Source: Bacteroidales bacterium (GTDB lineage Bacteria; Bacteroidota; Bacteroidia; Bacteroidales; Marinilabiliaceae). Taken from it: DNA of 64,000 bases. Numbering within the stretch: position 1 is the stretch's first letter; every line of letters starts with the position of its first letter. This document shows positions 7,860 to 16,510 of the stretch, one piece after another. Where the stretch lies: NCBI GenBank assembly GCA_900766825.1, contig CAAFWU010000083.1, forward strand, positions 9,883 through 73,882, written 5' to 3'. Below the pieces are notes generated by a model, which was not told where the DNA came from, made no database searches, and saw only the letters and a list, made by a program, of their open reading frames with translations. The position numbers were made by a program, and so were the translations under genes.

Positions 7860-9032
7860 ATGGACATCTCGGTAATAATAGTAAGTTACAACAACTCAAC
7901 AGTTCTTATGTTGGCATTGGCTTCGGTGCGCCGGGCCATTGAGGGATTAAACGCCGAGGTGTTTGTTGTGGACAACAATTCGCATGATGGGACCCCCGAA
8001 CGCGTAAAAGCCGAGACTCCTTGGGTACGCTTGATTGAGATGGGTCGCAACGCAGGTTTCTCAACAGCCAACAACGAAGCTCTGAAGATATGCACGGGTC
8101 GCACAGTGCTGATTCTGAACCCCGACACCGTGGTATCGAAGAATTCTTTGCGGGAGATGGTGGACTACTTCGACAAGAACCCAAAGAGTGGCGCCATGGG
8201 CGTAAGGATGGTAAACGGCAAAGGTCGTTACTTGGGCGAGTCGAAACGCGGACGCACCACACTGCGCACATCCTTCTTTAAGATTACGGGCTTGTGGCAT
8301 TTGGCACCAAAATCGGCAGTGATAAACGGTTATTATTTGGGCAACGAGAGCGAAACGGGCACTTGCAAAGCCCCTATACTCTCGGGTGCATGCATGGCAT
8401 TTAGCCACGCACTGCTGGAGAAGGTGGGCTATTTTGACGAGAACTACTTTATGTACTGCGAGGACAATGACCTCTCTTGGAGAATGAACATTACTTCGGA
8501 AGAGGGGAACGTGTATCGCGGCGACATAAACATCATACACTTCAAGGGTCAGAGCACGCCACGCAACAGCAAATATGTTGGCTACTTTTACGACTCAATG
8601 CGCCGATATGCCAACATATACGAGCTGGAGGGCAAGAGCAAATTAACCAAATGGTTTGTAAATCTTGGCATTAATGTTGCATATTACGTTGCTTTGGTGC
8701 GCGGAAGCATACTGAGCGACATAGAGAACAACAGCGTGTTCAAACGTCCCCAATCGCTGACCTACGTGAGCGACAACGAGCAGAACATTGCAGCCTTAAG
8801 GAGCCAAATGGAGACTCAGAACACCAAGGTGACCACGATGAGCTACAACGACTTAGAGATAAGGCAGCAGACAAAGTTTGGCACAGAGGCCACGCTCTTC
8901 GACATTGATGGGGACATGAACAGAGCCATTGAGTATATGCGCGCCAACGAAAAGAGAACACTCTTTGGATTTTACAACCCCGACGGGGGCGATGCTCTGA
9001 TATTTTTCAACAATAGGTGCCACAAAATTTAG
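7860..9032 (+). CDS. Family 2 glycosyltransferase (rhamnosyltransferase-like)
   Basis: A 390-residue GT2 enzyme. The GT-A fold begins at residue 3 (VSVIIVSYNN-type strand, VVDNNSHDGT at 37-45), with the metal-binding variant ILNPDT at 85-90, the acceptor-side SGACMAFSHALLEKVGYFDENYFMYCEDNDLSWR region, and then IIHFKGQST. This pattern is typical of cell-surface polysaccharide rhamnosyl or N-acetylhexosaminyl transferases. The last 100 residues or so are an extension without a recognised domain. It stands alone, with 262 bases upstream and no other polysaccharide genes nearby, so the product is unknown. Confidence 0.88.
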   Translation: MDISVIIVSYNNSTVLMLALASVRRAIEGLNAEVFVVDNNSHDGTPERVKAETPWVRLIEMGRNAGFSTANNEALKICTGRTVLILNPDTVVSKNSLREMVDYFDKNPKSGAMGVRMVNGKGRYLGESKRGRTTLRTSFFKITGLWHLAPKSAVINGYYLGNESETGTCKAPILSGACMAFSHALLEKVGYFDENYFMYCEDNDLSWRMNITSEEGNVYRGDINIIHFKGQSTPRNSKYVGYFYDSMRRYANIYELEGKSKLTKWFVNLGINVAYYVALVRGSILSDIENNSVFKRPQSLTYVSDNEQNIAALRSQMETQNTKVTTMSYNDLEIRQQTKFGTEATLFDIDGDMNRAIEYMRANEKRTLFGFYNPDGGDALIFFNNRCHKI

Positions 9033-9193
9033 TGGGCAGATCTTAGGGCTTCCTTTGACACTGGTGTAGAAGGAAAAAGTCTGCAACGCAAGTCCTGACC
9101 AAATCTCGAAACGCATCGGCCAACTCACAACCTTTTTTAGGGGGTGAAGAGGTGAGAAGAGGGGGGCAAGGGCACCCCAAGCAATAAAAAGAG

Positions 9194-10732
9194 ATGAAAA
9201 GAAGGCACAGTGCAAGGTACGGAACGGAGTCTACAGCAATGCTGTTTGCAATACTGACAATAGTTCTAAGCCTCGACACCATATCCGCCCATGCAATCAC
9301 AGAGGCGAAATTGGAAGCTCAGGCTCCAACACAAAACTCCACAAAGCCAAACCTTATGAGCACGGCACAGGCCAGCCAAGCCTTTGCCGACGTCTTTGCC
9401 ATTGACCAACAGGCATTTGACACACACATAGGTCAAGTGGCCGACCGCGCCACTGCCTCGTTTCTGAGAGAGTATATGGCTCTGATGCAATACACTGCAG
9501 CCAATACAGAAGAGAACTACGATGCCTACATGAAGGCCTCGGATCGAGCCATGTCGGACGCAAGCAAATCGGCATACGAAGCCAATTTGCTCTGTCAGCT
9601 CCACATACACAAAGCGGCGGTATACCTCTACAGCGGCAGCCTTTTCAACGGAGGCATACAATTTTGGAAAGCCTACAATCAGTTCAAGACGGGGGAAAAG
9701 AGATACCCAGAGTACGAGGGGCAGCTTCCACTTAGAGGGATGTTCAATATCCTGCTCTCTCAGGTGCCCGAAAAATGGAAGACGCTGGCGGGCCTCTTAG
9801 GACTTAGCGATGGCGACCTTGATGCAGGATTTGCCCAGATAGAGCAACATAGGAAAAATGCAATGGCAACGCCTGGTTTGCGCGATGAGGCTCTACTATT
9901 CTCCTTCACCAACATGTTTTTCAGTCACGACCAGAAGCTAACAGCTGAGCTGAAACAACTTTTGCGAGCCAACGAGAACCCCGTAATCCGCTACGCCTAC
10001 GTGCTGAGTTGCGGCCGCGCGCAGAGGGGCGAGGAGGCCATTGAGGCTCTGGCGGCCACGAGCAAGACTGCCATGCAGAGGTTTCCACTCTTCTATCATC
10101 AGCTGGGTAAATATGCTCTGCGTCAACTCAAACTGGACGAGACCATAGAATGGTCGCGCAAGTTTTTGAACATATACCGCGGCAAGTCGAACACCAACAA
10201 CGCCTATTTGCAGATGGCCTACGCCTACATACTTAAGGGCAACAGAGCCGAGGCCCAAAAGATGATTGACAAATGCCAAAAAGAGAGCACCGACTTCGAC
10301 ATCGACCGCCGCACCCACGAAGAGGCAGCTTTGGCCATGGACATAGACGTGAACATGCTCAAAGCTCGCTTGCAATTTGAGTTTGGCAACTTTGCCCAAT
10401 CGCTCGATATGCTCAAGGGCTTCAATCCGAAGACCAAGGACCTGCCCGAGTACTACTTCCGCATGGGTCGAGCCTACGACAAATTAGGTCAGAAGGTAGA
10501 GGCCAAGAGGTGGTACGACAAAGCCATTGAGTCATCGGCCAAAAGCACTCGCTACTTTGGACCCTACGCAGCAGTGCACGCAGCCGACATATGCCTTGAG
10601 GCCAGACAAAATGCCGATGCACTAAAATACGTAGAGAAGGCCCGAAAGCTTAACAACGGTGAGTATAAAAAGGAACTCGACCAGCGCATTGAGCTTACGG
10701 AACGAAAAGCTAAGGGCATAAGGGTGGAGTAG
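9194..10732 (+). CDS. Exported tetratricopeptide-repeat protein
   Basis: A 512-residue exported helical-repeat protein. It has an N-terminal signal peptide: basic MKRRHSAR, then a hydrophobic MLFAILTIVLSLDTISA stretch with cleavage near AHA. The body is alpha-helical, with TPR-like units most evident in the C-terminal half (AYAYILKGNRAEAQKMIDK, YFRMGRAYDKLGQKVEAKR, AADICLEARQNADALKYVE). No catalytic motif. Likely a periplasmic scaffold. A later ATG at 9239 would shorten the n-region; I kept 9194 because the basic residues suit a signal peptide. No terminator follows in the plus direction. Confidence 0.8.
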   Translation: MKRRHSARYGTESTAMLFAILTIVLSLDTISAHAITEAKLEAQAPTQNSTKPNLMSTAQASQAFADVFAIDQQAFDTHIGQVADRATASFLREYMALMQYTAANTEENYDAYMKASDRAMSDASKSAYEANLLCQLHIHKAAVYLYSGSLFNGGIQFWKAYNQFKTGEKRYPEYEGQLPLRGMFNILLSQVPEKWKTLAGLLGLSDGDLDAGFAQIEQHRKNAMATPGLRDEALLFSFTNMFFSHDQKLTAELKQLLRANENPVIRYAYVLSCGRAQRGEEAIEALAATSKTAMQRFPLFYHQLGKYALRQLKLDETIEWSRKFLNIYRGKSNTNNAYLQMAYAYILKGNRAEAQKMIDKCQKESTDFDIDRRTHEEAALAMDIDVNMLKARLQFEFGNFAQSLDMLKGFNPKTKDLPEYYFRMGRAYDKLGQKVEAKRWYDKAIESSAKSTRYFGPYAAVHAADICLEARQNADALKYVEKARKLNNGEYKKELDQRIELTERKAKGIRVE

Positions 10733-10786
10733 GTGAGACCAGACTCCTATCCGCTCTACCCTACCCCATTTAAGTCACCTACATAG

Positions 10787-10836
10787 AAAAAAAGCAGCCC
10801 CAATCAAGAGCAATATGTCGTCTCTTGATTGGGGCT
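10787..10836 (-). terminator. Second intrinsic terminator, minus strand
   Basis: A perfect 15-bp stem (AGCCCCAATCAAGAG at 10796-10810 with CTCTTGATTGGGGCT at 10822-10836) with an 11-base loop, followed on the minus strand by a run of seven T. It backs up the terminator at 10878-10917 behind the small lipoprotein gene. Confidence 0.85.
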
Positions 10837-10877
10837 AATTTCAGACCGAACACACCCACCACATAGGGTTATGGTGC

Positions 10878-10917
10878 AAAAAAAAGCCGAGGAGATTCCC
10901 AAATGGGAAGTCCTCGG
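10878..10917 (-). terminator. Intrinsic terminator of the Cys-pair lipoprotein gene
   Basis: CCGAGGA (10887-10893) pairs with TCCTCGG (10911-10917), with an inner TTCCCA/TGGGAA stem, followed on the minus strand by a run of eight T. It begins 25 bases downstream of the stop codon. Confidence 0.88.
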
Positions 10918-10942
10918 TAATGCTTTAATGAAGCCTATTGAC

Positions 10943-11155
10943 TTACTCAGCAACAGGAGCCTCAGCAACGGTGCTGTCAGCAACAGCAGCGCTATCAGCT
11001 ACGGTGCTGTCAACAGCAGTGCTGTCGCAGCAAGCAGCAGCACCCTCGCAGCAAGCGGTGCTATCAGCGCAGCAAGCGTTCTCAGTGTTAGCATTGTTGC
11101 TAGAGCAAGCAACGAACAAAGCAGCAACAGCTGCAACGGCGAAGAGATTCTTCAT
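10943..11155 (-). CDS. Small cysteine-pair repeat lipoprotein
   Basis: A 70-residue lipoprotein. The signal peptide MKNLFAVAAVAALFVAC carries a lipobox (LFVA-C17), so the mature protein is lipid-anchored. Short Ala/Asp/Ser/Val-rich lipoproteins are common and often abundant in Bacteroidales, but this one carries three heptads beginning ACC (ACCADST, ACCEGAA, ACCDSTA), giving six cysteines in three vicinal pairs; the DNA shows the matching 21-base period. Vicinal cysteines in a small exposed protein suggest metal or thiol chemistry, which is inference only. The rest is D-S-(T/A)-V low complexity. Strong tandem terminators suggest high expression. Confidence 0.82.
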   Translation of the reverse strand: MKNLFAVAAVAALFVACSSNNANTENACCADSTACCEGAAACCDSTAVDSTVADSAAVADSTVAEAPVAE

Positions 11156-11209
11156 AATAGTCTATTTGTTTAATGTTTATGAGTCAGTTCTTGGTTTTCA
11201 AAAACATGA

Positions 11210-11217
11210 CAAAGTTA
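11210..11217 (-). promoter_or_regulatory. Candidate -7 element of the Cys-pair lipoprotein gene
   Basis: On the minus strand this reads TAACTTTG, matching TAnnTTTG, 55 bases upstream of the ATG. The nearest -33-like TTTG (11246-11243 on the minus strand) is 25 bases away, longer than the usual 19-21. Confidence 0.4.
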
Positions 11218-11755
11218 GCTCTTACTCTCACTTAGTGAGCAACAAATCGCACTTTTTTTGGTTAAAAATATTTAATGTGTCAATTATTATAAATCACGAC
11301 CTACTTATTTAACACACAATCAACCATTTGTTAAGCCATTTTATTATTAGAAATCTTTCTCCATGATAGCCAAAAAGGACAAGAGGATAGCCTTCAGAGT
11401 GTGTTATGTGAGGATATATGAAACAATTTTGACCCGAAGGGGGACAAAAAATAGAGCTATTAAAACGAAACCTCGAAAACATAAGAGAGAGATAAAAGAG
11501 TTATGGACAATATCTTCCGAAACCAAAACAATATTTTAACCGTAAATTGCAAGGGGGAGGTTTGTGATAGAGAGCAAGAAGTGGCTATTGAAGAGACTGG
11601 GAAAGAAGAAAGCAGTACAATTATGTGCATAAATATTGCATAAACATACAAAATGCTACGCATTCAGCCTACTACGGCACCTAAAGTAAAAGATGCGAAA
11701 AGCAACTCTAAGTAAATAAACTATAGCCACTAAGAGAAAAAAAGCTATTTTTGTG
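11218..11755. other. AT-rich intergenic region, no confident gene
   Basis: About 540 bases of AT-rich sequence between two divergent genes. The 67-residue minus-strand ORF at 11460-11663 looks like chance (hydrophobic, no start context). A 46-codon plus-strand ORF (11503-11643) with a mixed-charge composition and two Cys is possible but unsupported by promoter or homology. No tRNA or clear hairpin terminator seen. Confidence 0.5.
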
Positions 11756-11763
11756 CAAACGTG
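11756..11763 (+). promoter_or_regulatory. Candidate -7 element for the RHH/MerR gene pair
   Basis: TATTTTTG matches TAnnTTTG and lies 64 bases before the ATG of the ribbon-helix-helix gene. There is no TTTG at the -33 position. Confidence 0.35.
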
Positions 11764-11826
11764 ACCTAAAGTCACTTAACCAACGGCTAACAACTTAGCC
11801 ATCAAGAGATGTGACAAACAAAACCA

Positions 11827-12288
11827 ATGGGTAGAAGTTTGGGTAAAAGTCAGGGCAAGATACTATACTGCGAACCGAGACGAAACAAGGTGAGCATTAT
11901 GCTGAGCGACAGAGAGTTGTCGGTCATAGATGAATATTGCCGCACCTTTGGCAAGAGTTCCCGATCGGCAGTTATTCGCGAAGGTGCCATCCGTTTTGTT
12001 ATGGGGCATCTGATAGACCACAACACGTCGCTATTCTGCGAAGAGCCCCAAGCTCCCTATGGCAATGCAGCCCAATGTCAGGCGGGACAGACAGCAGCCG
12101 CAACAGCCAACAGAAAATACAGAGAACTGACACCATCGCTCTTTGCCCACCTCGATGATTGGGATTTGGACGAAAACATCATAGAGAACATAGACAACTT
12201 GAACAATGTGGACGGTGAAGATGACGAGCAACGCATAGAAGACCAAAACGATTGCCCAAACGAAGACCCAAACGAAGGGAGAGAATAA
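11827..12288 (+). CDS. Ribbon-helix-helix domain protein with acidic tail
   Basis: A 153-residue protein. Residues about 20-60 fit a ribbon-helix-helix (CopG/MetJ-like) DNA-binding unit: a short strand KVSIMLSD, then two helices (RELSVIDEYCRTFGK and SRSAVIREGAIRFVMGHL). The remainder is unlike a classical RHH protein: a Gln/Ala-rich linker and a very acidic Asp/Glu/Asn tail (about residues 115-153). It is followed 42 bases later by a MerR-family gene, so the two regulators are probably co-transcribed. The acidic tail could mimic DNA or bind a partner protein; this is speculation. No toxin gene is adjacent, so I do not call it an antitoxin. Confidence 0.6.
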   Translation: MGRSLGKSQGKILYCEPRRNKVSIMLSDRELSVIDEYCRTFGKSSRSAVIREGAIRFVMGHLIDHNTSLFCEEPQAPYGNAAQCQAGQTAAATANRKYRELTPSLFAHLDDWDLDENIIENIDNLNNVDGEDDEQRIEDQNDCPNEDPNEGRE

Positions 12289-12330
12289 AGAGACAGAGCA
12301 AGAGAGCCACACACAAGACCAGAGCAAGAG

Positions 12331-12711
12331 ATGGAGAAAAAGAAGTACTATTACACCATAGGCGAGACAGCCGACATCCTTGGCGAGACCGTTTCGCGCA
12401 TTCGTTTTTGGACCGATTCGTTTGCCGATGCCGTTAAGCCACACCGCAATAAAAAGGGCAACCGCATCTACACTGAAGCCGACATTGAGACCCTAAAAGC
12501 CATAAAATACCTGACCAAAGATTGCGGCATGACCATAAAGGGAGCTCAAGAACGTCTGCGAACCCAAAAGACAATGGGTCAAGCCCCAACGGCCGAGACT
12601 CTCCAAACTTCGGCGACCGACGGCACTCAGGACCTCAAAACCAAGGCCGAGGTGCTAAATAGGCTCAAAGAGATTAGGGAGACATTGGTCTCGTTGTGCA
12701 ACTACCTGTAA
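12331..12711 (+). CDS. MerR family transcriptional regulator
   Basis: A 126-residue MerR-type winged helix-turn-helix protein: YYTIGETADILGETVSRIRFWTDSF (first helices), then HRNKKGNRIYTEADIETLKAIKYL (the wing and third helix), then a short dimerisation helix. It lacks the long effector domain of MerR metal sensors and resembles the small MerR proteins found in Bacteroidales near peptidase M23 and Nif3 genes. The C-terminal helix (LKTKAEVLNRLKEIRETLVSL) should give a coiled-coil dimer. It is followed closely by the Nif3-like gene. Confidence 0.88.
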   Translation: MEKKKYYYTIGETADILGETVSRIRFWTDSFADAVKPHRNKKGNRIYTEADIETLKAIKYLTKDCGMTIKGAQERLRTQKTMGQAPTAETLQTSATDGTQDLKTKAEVLNRLKEIRETLVSLCNYL

Positions 12712-12785
12712 ACAAGCTGCACATCGGCACAAAACAACTTTGCAAAGGAGACTTCCCCCCCCAAAAAAAACATAGCATAAATTTC

Positions 12786-13925
12786 ATGAACACCAACATA
12801 TGCCAGACTCCCACTGTGGCCGACGCCATTGAGGCTCTGGAGCGATACTTTCCCCTCAGCACTCAGGATTCGTGGGACAATAGCGGACTCTTGGTTGGCA
12901 ATTCGCACACACCACTTAGGGGCATAATGCTTAGTCTGGACATAACGGAGGATGTGGTGGAGGCTGCTGTGGCCAAGGGATGCAACATGATCCTGAGCCA
13001 CCACCCAATTATGTTTCGAGGGCTAAAGAGGCTCACTGGCTCCGACCCCGACCAGAGAACCGTGATGCGGGCTGTGCAAAACGATGTGGCTTTGGTGGCT
13101 TTCCACACCCCAGCCGATAAGGGTATAGAGGGAACAAGCGGAAGTTTGGGACGGATATTGGGCATGACCGACCTTAGAATATTGGCACCTGAGACCGAGG
13201 CCTTATGCAAGGTGGTGACCTATGTGCCCACGAGCCACACCCAGAAGGTCAAAGAGGCCATGAGCGAAGCTGGGGCAGGACATATTGGCAACTACAGCAA
13301 CTGCACGTGGAGCACCGAGGGCGTGGGACAGTACAAAGCTTTGGACGGAGCCAACCCATGGGCTGGCACCGTTGGCAAACTTCACACAGAGCCCGAGAAC
13401 CGCGTTGAGGCCATATGCCCAAGGTCGTTGGCCAGCTCGGTGGAGAGGAGCATACGCAGCGTACACCCCTACGAAGAGCCTGCCATGGAGACCATACCTA
13501 TTGCGGACCCATGGACCGAACGGGGCTATGGTGTGGTGGGTACCATAGAACCAATGTCGGTGCGGGAGTTTCTGCAATTGCTAAAAGAGAAATTGGCGTG
13601 CCAGAGCATTCGCTATGTTGACTTTGCGCCCCAGAGCAACAAGCGGGCATTGGAACGCCCTATTGGCAGAGTGGCCATATGCACTGGCAGCGGAAGCGAA
13701 TTTATTAAAGTTGCTCAACGTGCGGGAGCCGATGCCTACGTTACGGCCGACGTTAAATATCATCAGTTGGCAGAGGCACAGGGCGATATGCTTGTTGCAG
13801 ACATTGGACATTACGAAAGTGAAATAATCACTATAAACATTTTTAAAGACGTACTAACGAGATTTTTAGCTAATTTTGCAAGCTACGAAACATACACGGG
13901 GACAAACCCCATCAAATACTATTAA
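12786..13925 (+). CDS. Nif3-like dinuclear metal centre protein (YqfO/YbgI family)
   Basis: A 379-residue protein of the NIF3 family, ring-shaped hexamers with a two-metal site, sometimes annotated as GTP cyclohydrolase I type 2; the physiological role is unsettled. Metal-ligand motifs are present: DNSGLLVG near the N-terminus, SHHPIMFRG, FHTPAD, and the C-terminal DIGHYESE. A middle insertion (about residues 130-250, containing the VTYVPTSHTQKVKEAMSEAGAGHIGNYS stretch) is the PII-like domain of the long, YqfO-type subgroup. The frame is open from 12696, but the ATG at 12786 starts at the proper domain edge and clears the merR stop. The zinc-ribbon gene follows at 9 bases. Confidence 0.9.
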   Translation: MNTNICQTPTVADAIEALERYFPLSTQDSWDNSGLLVGNSHTPLRGIMLSLDITEDVVEAAVAKGCNMILSHHPIMFRGLKRLTGSDPDQRTVMRAVQNDVALVAFHTPADKGIEGTSGSLGRILGMTDLRILAPETEALCKVVTYVPTSHTQKVKEAMSEAGAGHIGNYSNCTWSTEGVGQYKALDGANPWAGTVGKLHTEPENRVEAICPRSLASSVERSIRSVHPYEEPAMETIPIADPWTERGYGVVGTIEPMSVREFLQLLKEKLACQSIRYVDFAPQSNKRALERPIGRVAICTGSGSEFIKVAQRAGADAYVTADVKYHQLAEAQGDMLVADIGHYESEIITINIFKDVLTRFLANFASYETYTGTNPIKYY

Positions 13926-13934
13926 AAAGAAAGT

Positions 13935-14729
13935 ATGAGCGAACAAAAGACTACGGCCAAGGAGATGCCTATAGAGCAGAAACTCAAAGCACTCTACGAC
14001 CTCCAGCAGGTCAGCACAAAGATTGACGAGAGTCGTGCCAAGAGAGGCGAATTGCCACTGGAGGTCGAGGACTTGGAGGACGAGATAGCCGGGTTGGAGA
14101 CACGCGTAAGCAACTTCAACGAGGAAATCAAGAAGCTCAACGGTCTGATTGCCGACCACAAAAACAAGATAAAAGAGGCCGAGACTCAGATCAAAAAATA
14201 TCAGGAGCAACAAAACTCAGTTCGCAACAACCGCGAGTTCGATGCCATCTCCAAGGAGATTGAGTATCAGGATTTGGACCGTCAGCTCAGCGAAAAGCGC
14301 ATCAAAGAATTCACCGCCGAGATTCGCCGCAAACAAGAGATGCTGGACGATGCCAAGAAGCGCATCGAGGAGCGCAAAGGCGACTTGAACATCAAGAAGG
14401 GCGAGTTGGACTCCATCATTGCCGAGACACAAGAGGAGGAGGAGAAACTCCTTAAGCAGGCCGAGGAGATTAGCAAAAACATTGATGAGCGTTCGCTGAA
14501 CGCCTTCAACCGCATACGCGCCAATGCCCACAATGGTCTGGCCGTTGTAACCGTACAGCGCGGTGCTTGCGGTGGCTGCTTCAACCACATTCCACCACAG
14601 CGCCAGTTGGACATCAAGATGCACAAGCGTCTGATCGTATGCGAATACTGCGGTCGCATCCTCTTCAACGATGGCAGCCAGCAGGGCATCGACGATGGCA
14701 CTCCTGTGGCCAAGAAGGATAAAGAGTAG
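13935..14729 (+). CDS. Zinc-ribbon coiled-coil protein (C4-type, CT398-like)
   Basis: A 264-residue protein: a long antiparallel coiled coil (about residues 15-190, rich in Glu, Lys and Ile, including VRNNREFDAISKEIE) ends in a C4 zinc ribbon built from GACGGCFNHIPPQ and VCEYCGRIL. This architecture is the CT398/HP0958-like family; some members chaperone sigma54 or flagellar mRNA, but in Bacteroidota, which lack flagella, the role is unknown. The tight pairing with the upstream Nif3-like gene (9 bases) is a conserved neighbourhood across the phylum and suggests a shared pathway. Confidence 0.9.
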   Translation: MSEQKTTAKEMPIEQKLKALYDLQQVSTKIDESRAKRGELPLEVEDLEDEIAGLETRVSNFNEEIKKLNGLIADHKNKIKEAETQIKKYQEQQNSVRNNREFDAISKEIEYQDLDRQLSEKRIKEFTAEIRRKQEMLDDAKKRIEERKGDLNIKKGELDSIIAETQEEEEKLLKQAEEISKNIDERSLNAFNRIRANAHNGLAVVTVQRGACGGCFNHIPPQRQLDIKMHKRLIVCEYCGRILFNDGSQQGIDDGTPVAKKDKE

Positions 14730-14847
14730 CACCCCCCTCTGTCGGCTTAGCTCATAATTTTTAACTTACCTCCATATAAATATTATATAAGGTAGGCAAA
14801 GTGAGATATAAGCGAAATACGACAAGAATCATGTTTTTGAAAAAGTC

Positions 14848-15432
14848 ATGATGATAGAGATAGAGGGCAAGGTAATCAACTCCGAGATCTTTCGTCAGAA
14901 ATTTGTGTGCGACATAAGTCGCTGCAAAGGCACGTGCTGCTACGATGGCGACTCTGGAGCCCCACTGGAGGATGACGAGATTGCCAAACTGGAGGAGGTT
15001 ATTGACGAAGTTCGCCCCTACCTAAACGCCGAGGAGCTCAAGGAGATTGAGAAACAAGGTCTATGGGTCAAGGACAGAGATGGCGACAAAGTAACCCCTA
15101 TAATTGGTGGCTGCGAATGCGTCTACACCAACCGCGAGGCGGACGGCACATGGTCCTGCGCCATAGAGAAAGCCTTTTTGGATGGCAAGACCAAATGGCG
15201 CAAGCCCATATCGTGCTACCTCTACCCTATACGCGTGAGTCGAAACTCCCACGGCGAGATTATAAATTTCCACGAGTGGCATGTGTGCAAACCTGCCATG
15301 GAATTAGGAGAAAAATTGGGTGTACCAGCCTATAAATTTCTGCGCGAACCCATCATTGCCAAGTTCGGCGAAGCATTCTATGCCGAATTGGAGCAGGTGG
15401 AGGCAGAACTTAAAAAAGCTGGCATAATCTGA
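14848..15432 (+). CDS. DUF3109 family cysteine-rich protein
   Basis: A 194-residue protein with the conserved Cys pattern of DUF3109: CDISRCKGTCC near residues 20-30, GGCECVY in the middle, SCAIEKA, and ISCYLYPIRV, then a HxxHVCKPA segment. The spacing resembles the zinc/iron-binding CxxxCxxxCC proteins of the YkgJ type, so metal binding is likely; the biochemical function is unknown. Two adjacent ATG codons (14848 and 14851) could both start it. It is preceded by 118 bases that include an AT-rich imperfect inverted repeat and stands as its own unit before yebC. Confidence 0.87.
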   Translation: MMIEIEGKVINSEIFRQKFVCDISRCKGTCCYDGDSGAPLEDDEIAKLEEVIDEVRPYLNAEELKEIEKQGLWVKDRDGDKVTPIIGGCECVYTNREADGTWSCAIEKAFLDGKTKWRKPISCYLYPIRVSRNSHGEIINFHEWHVCKPAMELGEKLGVPAYKFLREPIIAKFGEAFYAELEQVEAELKKAGII

Positions 15433-15547
15433 GACTCGCAAGAGAGGAAGAGATGGAGGAGAAAGCACCACATGGCAGCTACCCTCGCAAAGAGAGCATA
15501 TTCATAAAAGGACAACAAACAACATAAAACAAAACCTATAACTTTTT

Positions 15548-16285
15548 ATGGGAAGAGCGTTTGAATACCGTAAGGCCCGCAAGCTGAAACGTTGGGGCAA
15601 CATGGCCAGGACATTTACCCGTCTTGGCAAGGAAATCATCATAGCCGTGAAGGCAGGCGGTCCCGACCCTCACTCAAACTCTAAGTTGCGCGCCATCATT
15701 CAGAACGCCAAGGCAGAGAACATGCCCAAAGAGAACATTGAGCGTGCTATCAAGAAGGCCACCAGCAAAGATCAGGCGGACATCAAGGAGATGGTATACG
15801 AAGGCTACGGTCCTCATGGCATTGCCATCTTGATTGAGACAGCAACCGACAACACCAACCGCACAGTGGCCAACATCCGCAGCTACTTTACCAAGCTGGG
15901 TGGCACACTGGGCACACAGGGTTCCGTTTCGTTCATGTTCGAGCACAAGTGCTTCTTCAAGGTAAAGAACAAAGAGGGCGTAAACCTCGAGGATCTGGAG
16001 TTGGAGCTCATCGATTTGGGTGTTTCTGAGGTGTTCCTCGACGAGGAGGAAGATCAAATTAACATCTACGGTGAGTACGAGAGCTTTGCTCAGGTACAGA
16101 AGTGGCTGGAGGAGAACCAGTTCGAGATTGTAAGTGCTGAGTTTGTACGCATTCCCACCGACACCAAGACATTGGCCGATGATGAGGTTGCTGGCGTTGT
16201 AAAACTGCTGGGCAAACTGGAGGAGGATGAGGACGTGTCGAACGTCTACCACACCATGGCCAACGAGATTCCCGACGAGGAGTAG
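15548..16285 (+). CDS. yebC: YebC/PmpR (TACO1) family protein
   Basis: A 245-residue YebC-family protein: N-terminal helical domain with the signature KLxRWGNMARTFTRLGKEI, then GGPDPxSNxKLRxIIxxAKAENMPKENIERAIKKA, YEGYGPHGIAILIETATDNxNRT and GGTLGTQGSVSFMFE. Long annotated as a transcription regulator; recent work on the family supports a role in easing ribosome stalling, such as at proline runs. The C-terminal acidic tail (EEDEDVSNVYHTMANEIPDEE) is usual. The ATG at 15548 follows a short AT-rich leader. A terminator lies about 95 bases downstream. Confidence 0.94.
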   Translation: MGRAFEYRKARKLKRWGNMARTFTRLGKEIIIAVKAGGPDPHSNSKLRAIIQNAKAENMPKENIERAIKKATSKDQADIKEMVYEGYGPHGIAILIETATDNTNRTVANIRSYFTKLGGTLGTQGSVSFMFEHKCFFKVKNKEGVNLEDLELELIDLGVSEVFLDEEEDQINIYGEYESFAQVQKWLEENQFEIVSAEFVRIPTDTKTLADDEVAGVVKLLGKLEEDEDVSNVYHTMANEIPDEE

Positions 16286-16378
16286 CCTCTGGTGTGAATA
16301 ACGACCACGGATATTAAATTATGATGTTGGCTGTTTCTCTTAAGAACTGACATCAAGATTTATCTGTAGATATATTTG

Positions 16379-16425
16379 CCGAGACTTGAGCACTTAGTGT
16401 TTAGGTCTCGGTAAGTTTTTTTTTT
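16379..16425 (+). terminator. Intrinsic terminator after yebC
   Basis: CCGAGAC (16379-16385) pairs with GTCTCGG (16405-16411), with an inner CAC/GTG pairing in the loop, followed by a run of ten T at 16416-16425. Confidence 0.85.
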
Positions 16426-16454
16426 AGTTAATGCTTCAAAAAAGCAGTCAACTA

Positions 16455-16486
16455 TTTGGAGCATAGAGACAAAAACAGTACTTTTG
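16455..16486 (+). promoter_or_regulatory. Strong Bacteroides-type promoter of rpsO
   Basis: TTTG (16455-16458), a 20-base spacer and TACTTTTG (16479-16486) match the -33/-7 consensus of the primary Bacteroidales sigma factor at every defined position. Start of transcription is expected near 16493, giving a leader of about 18 bases for rpsO. Confidence 0.85.
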
Positions 16487-16510
16487 CGTCACATTTAACT
16501 CAATATATCT

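Noticed and set aside
11460..11663. A 67-codon minus-strand ORF in the long AT-rich gap
   Set aside because: Hydrophobic stretch from AT-rich sequence, with no start context and no neighbours in support.
11827..12288. Antitoxin of a toxin-antitoxin pair
   Set aside because: The RHH domain fits an antitoxin, but the adjacent gene is a MerR regulator and no toxin-like ORF is near.
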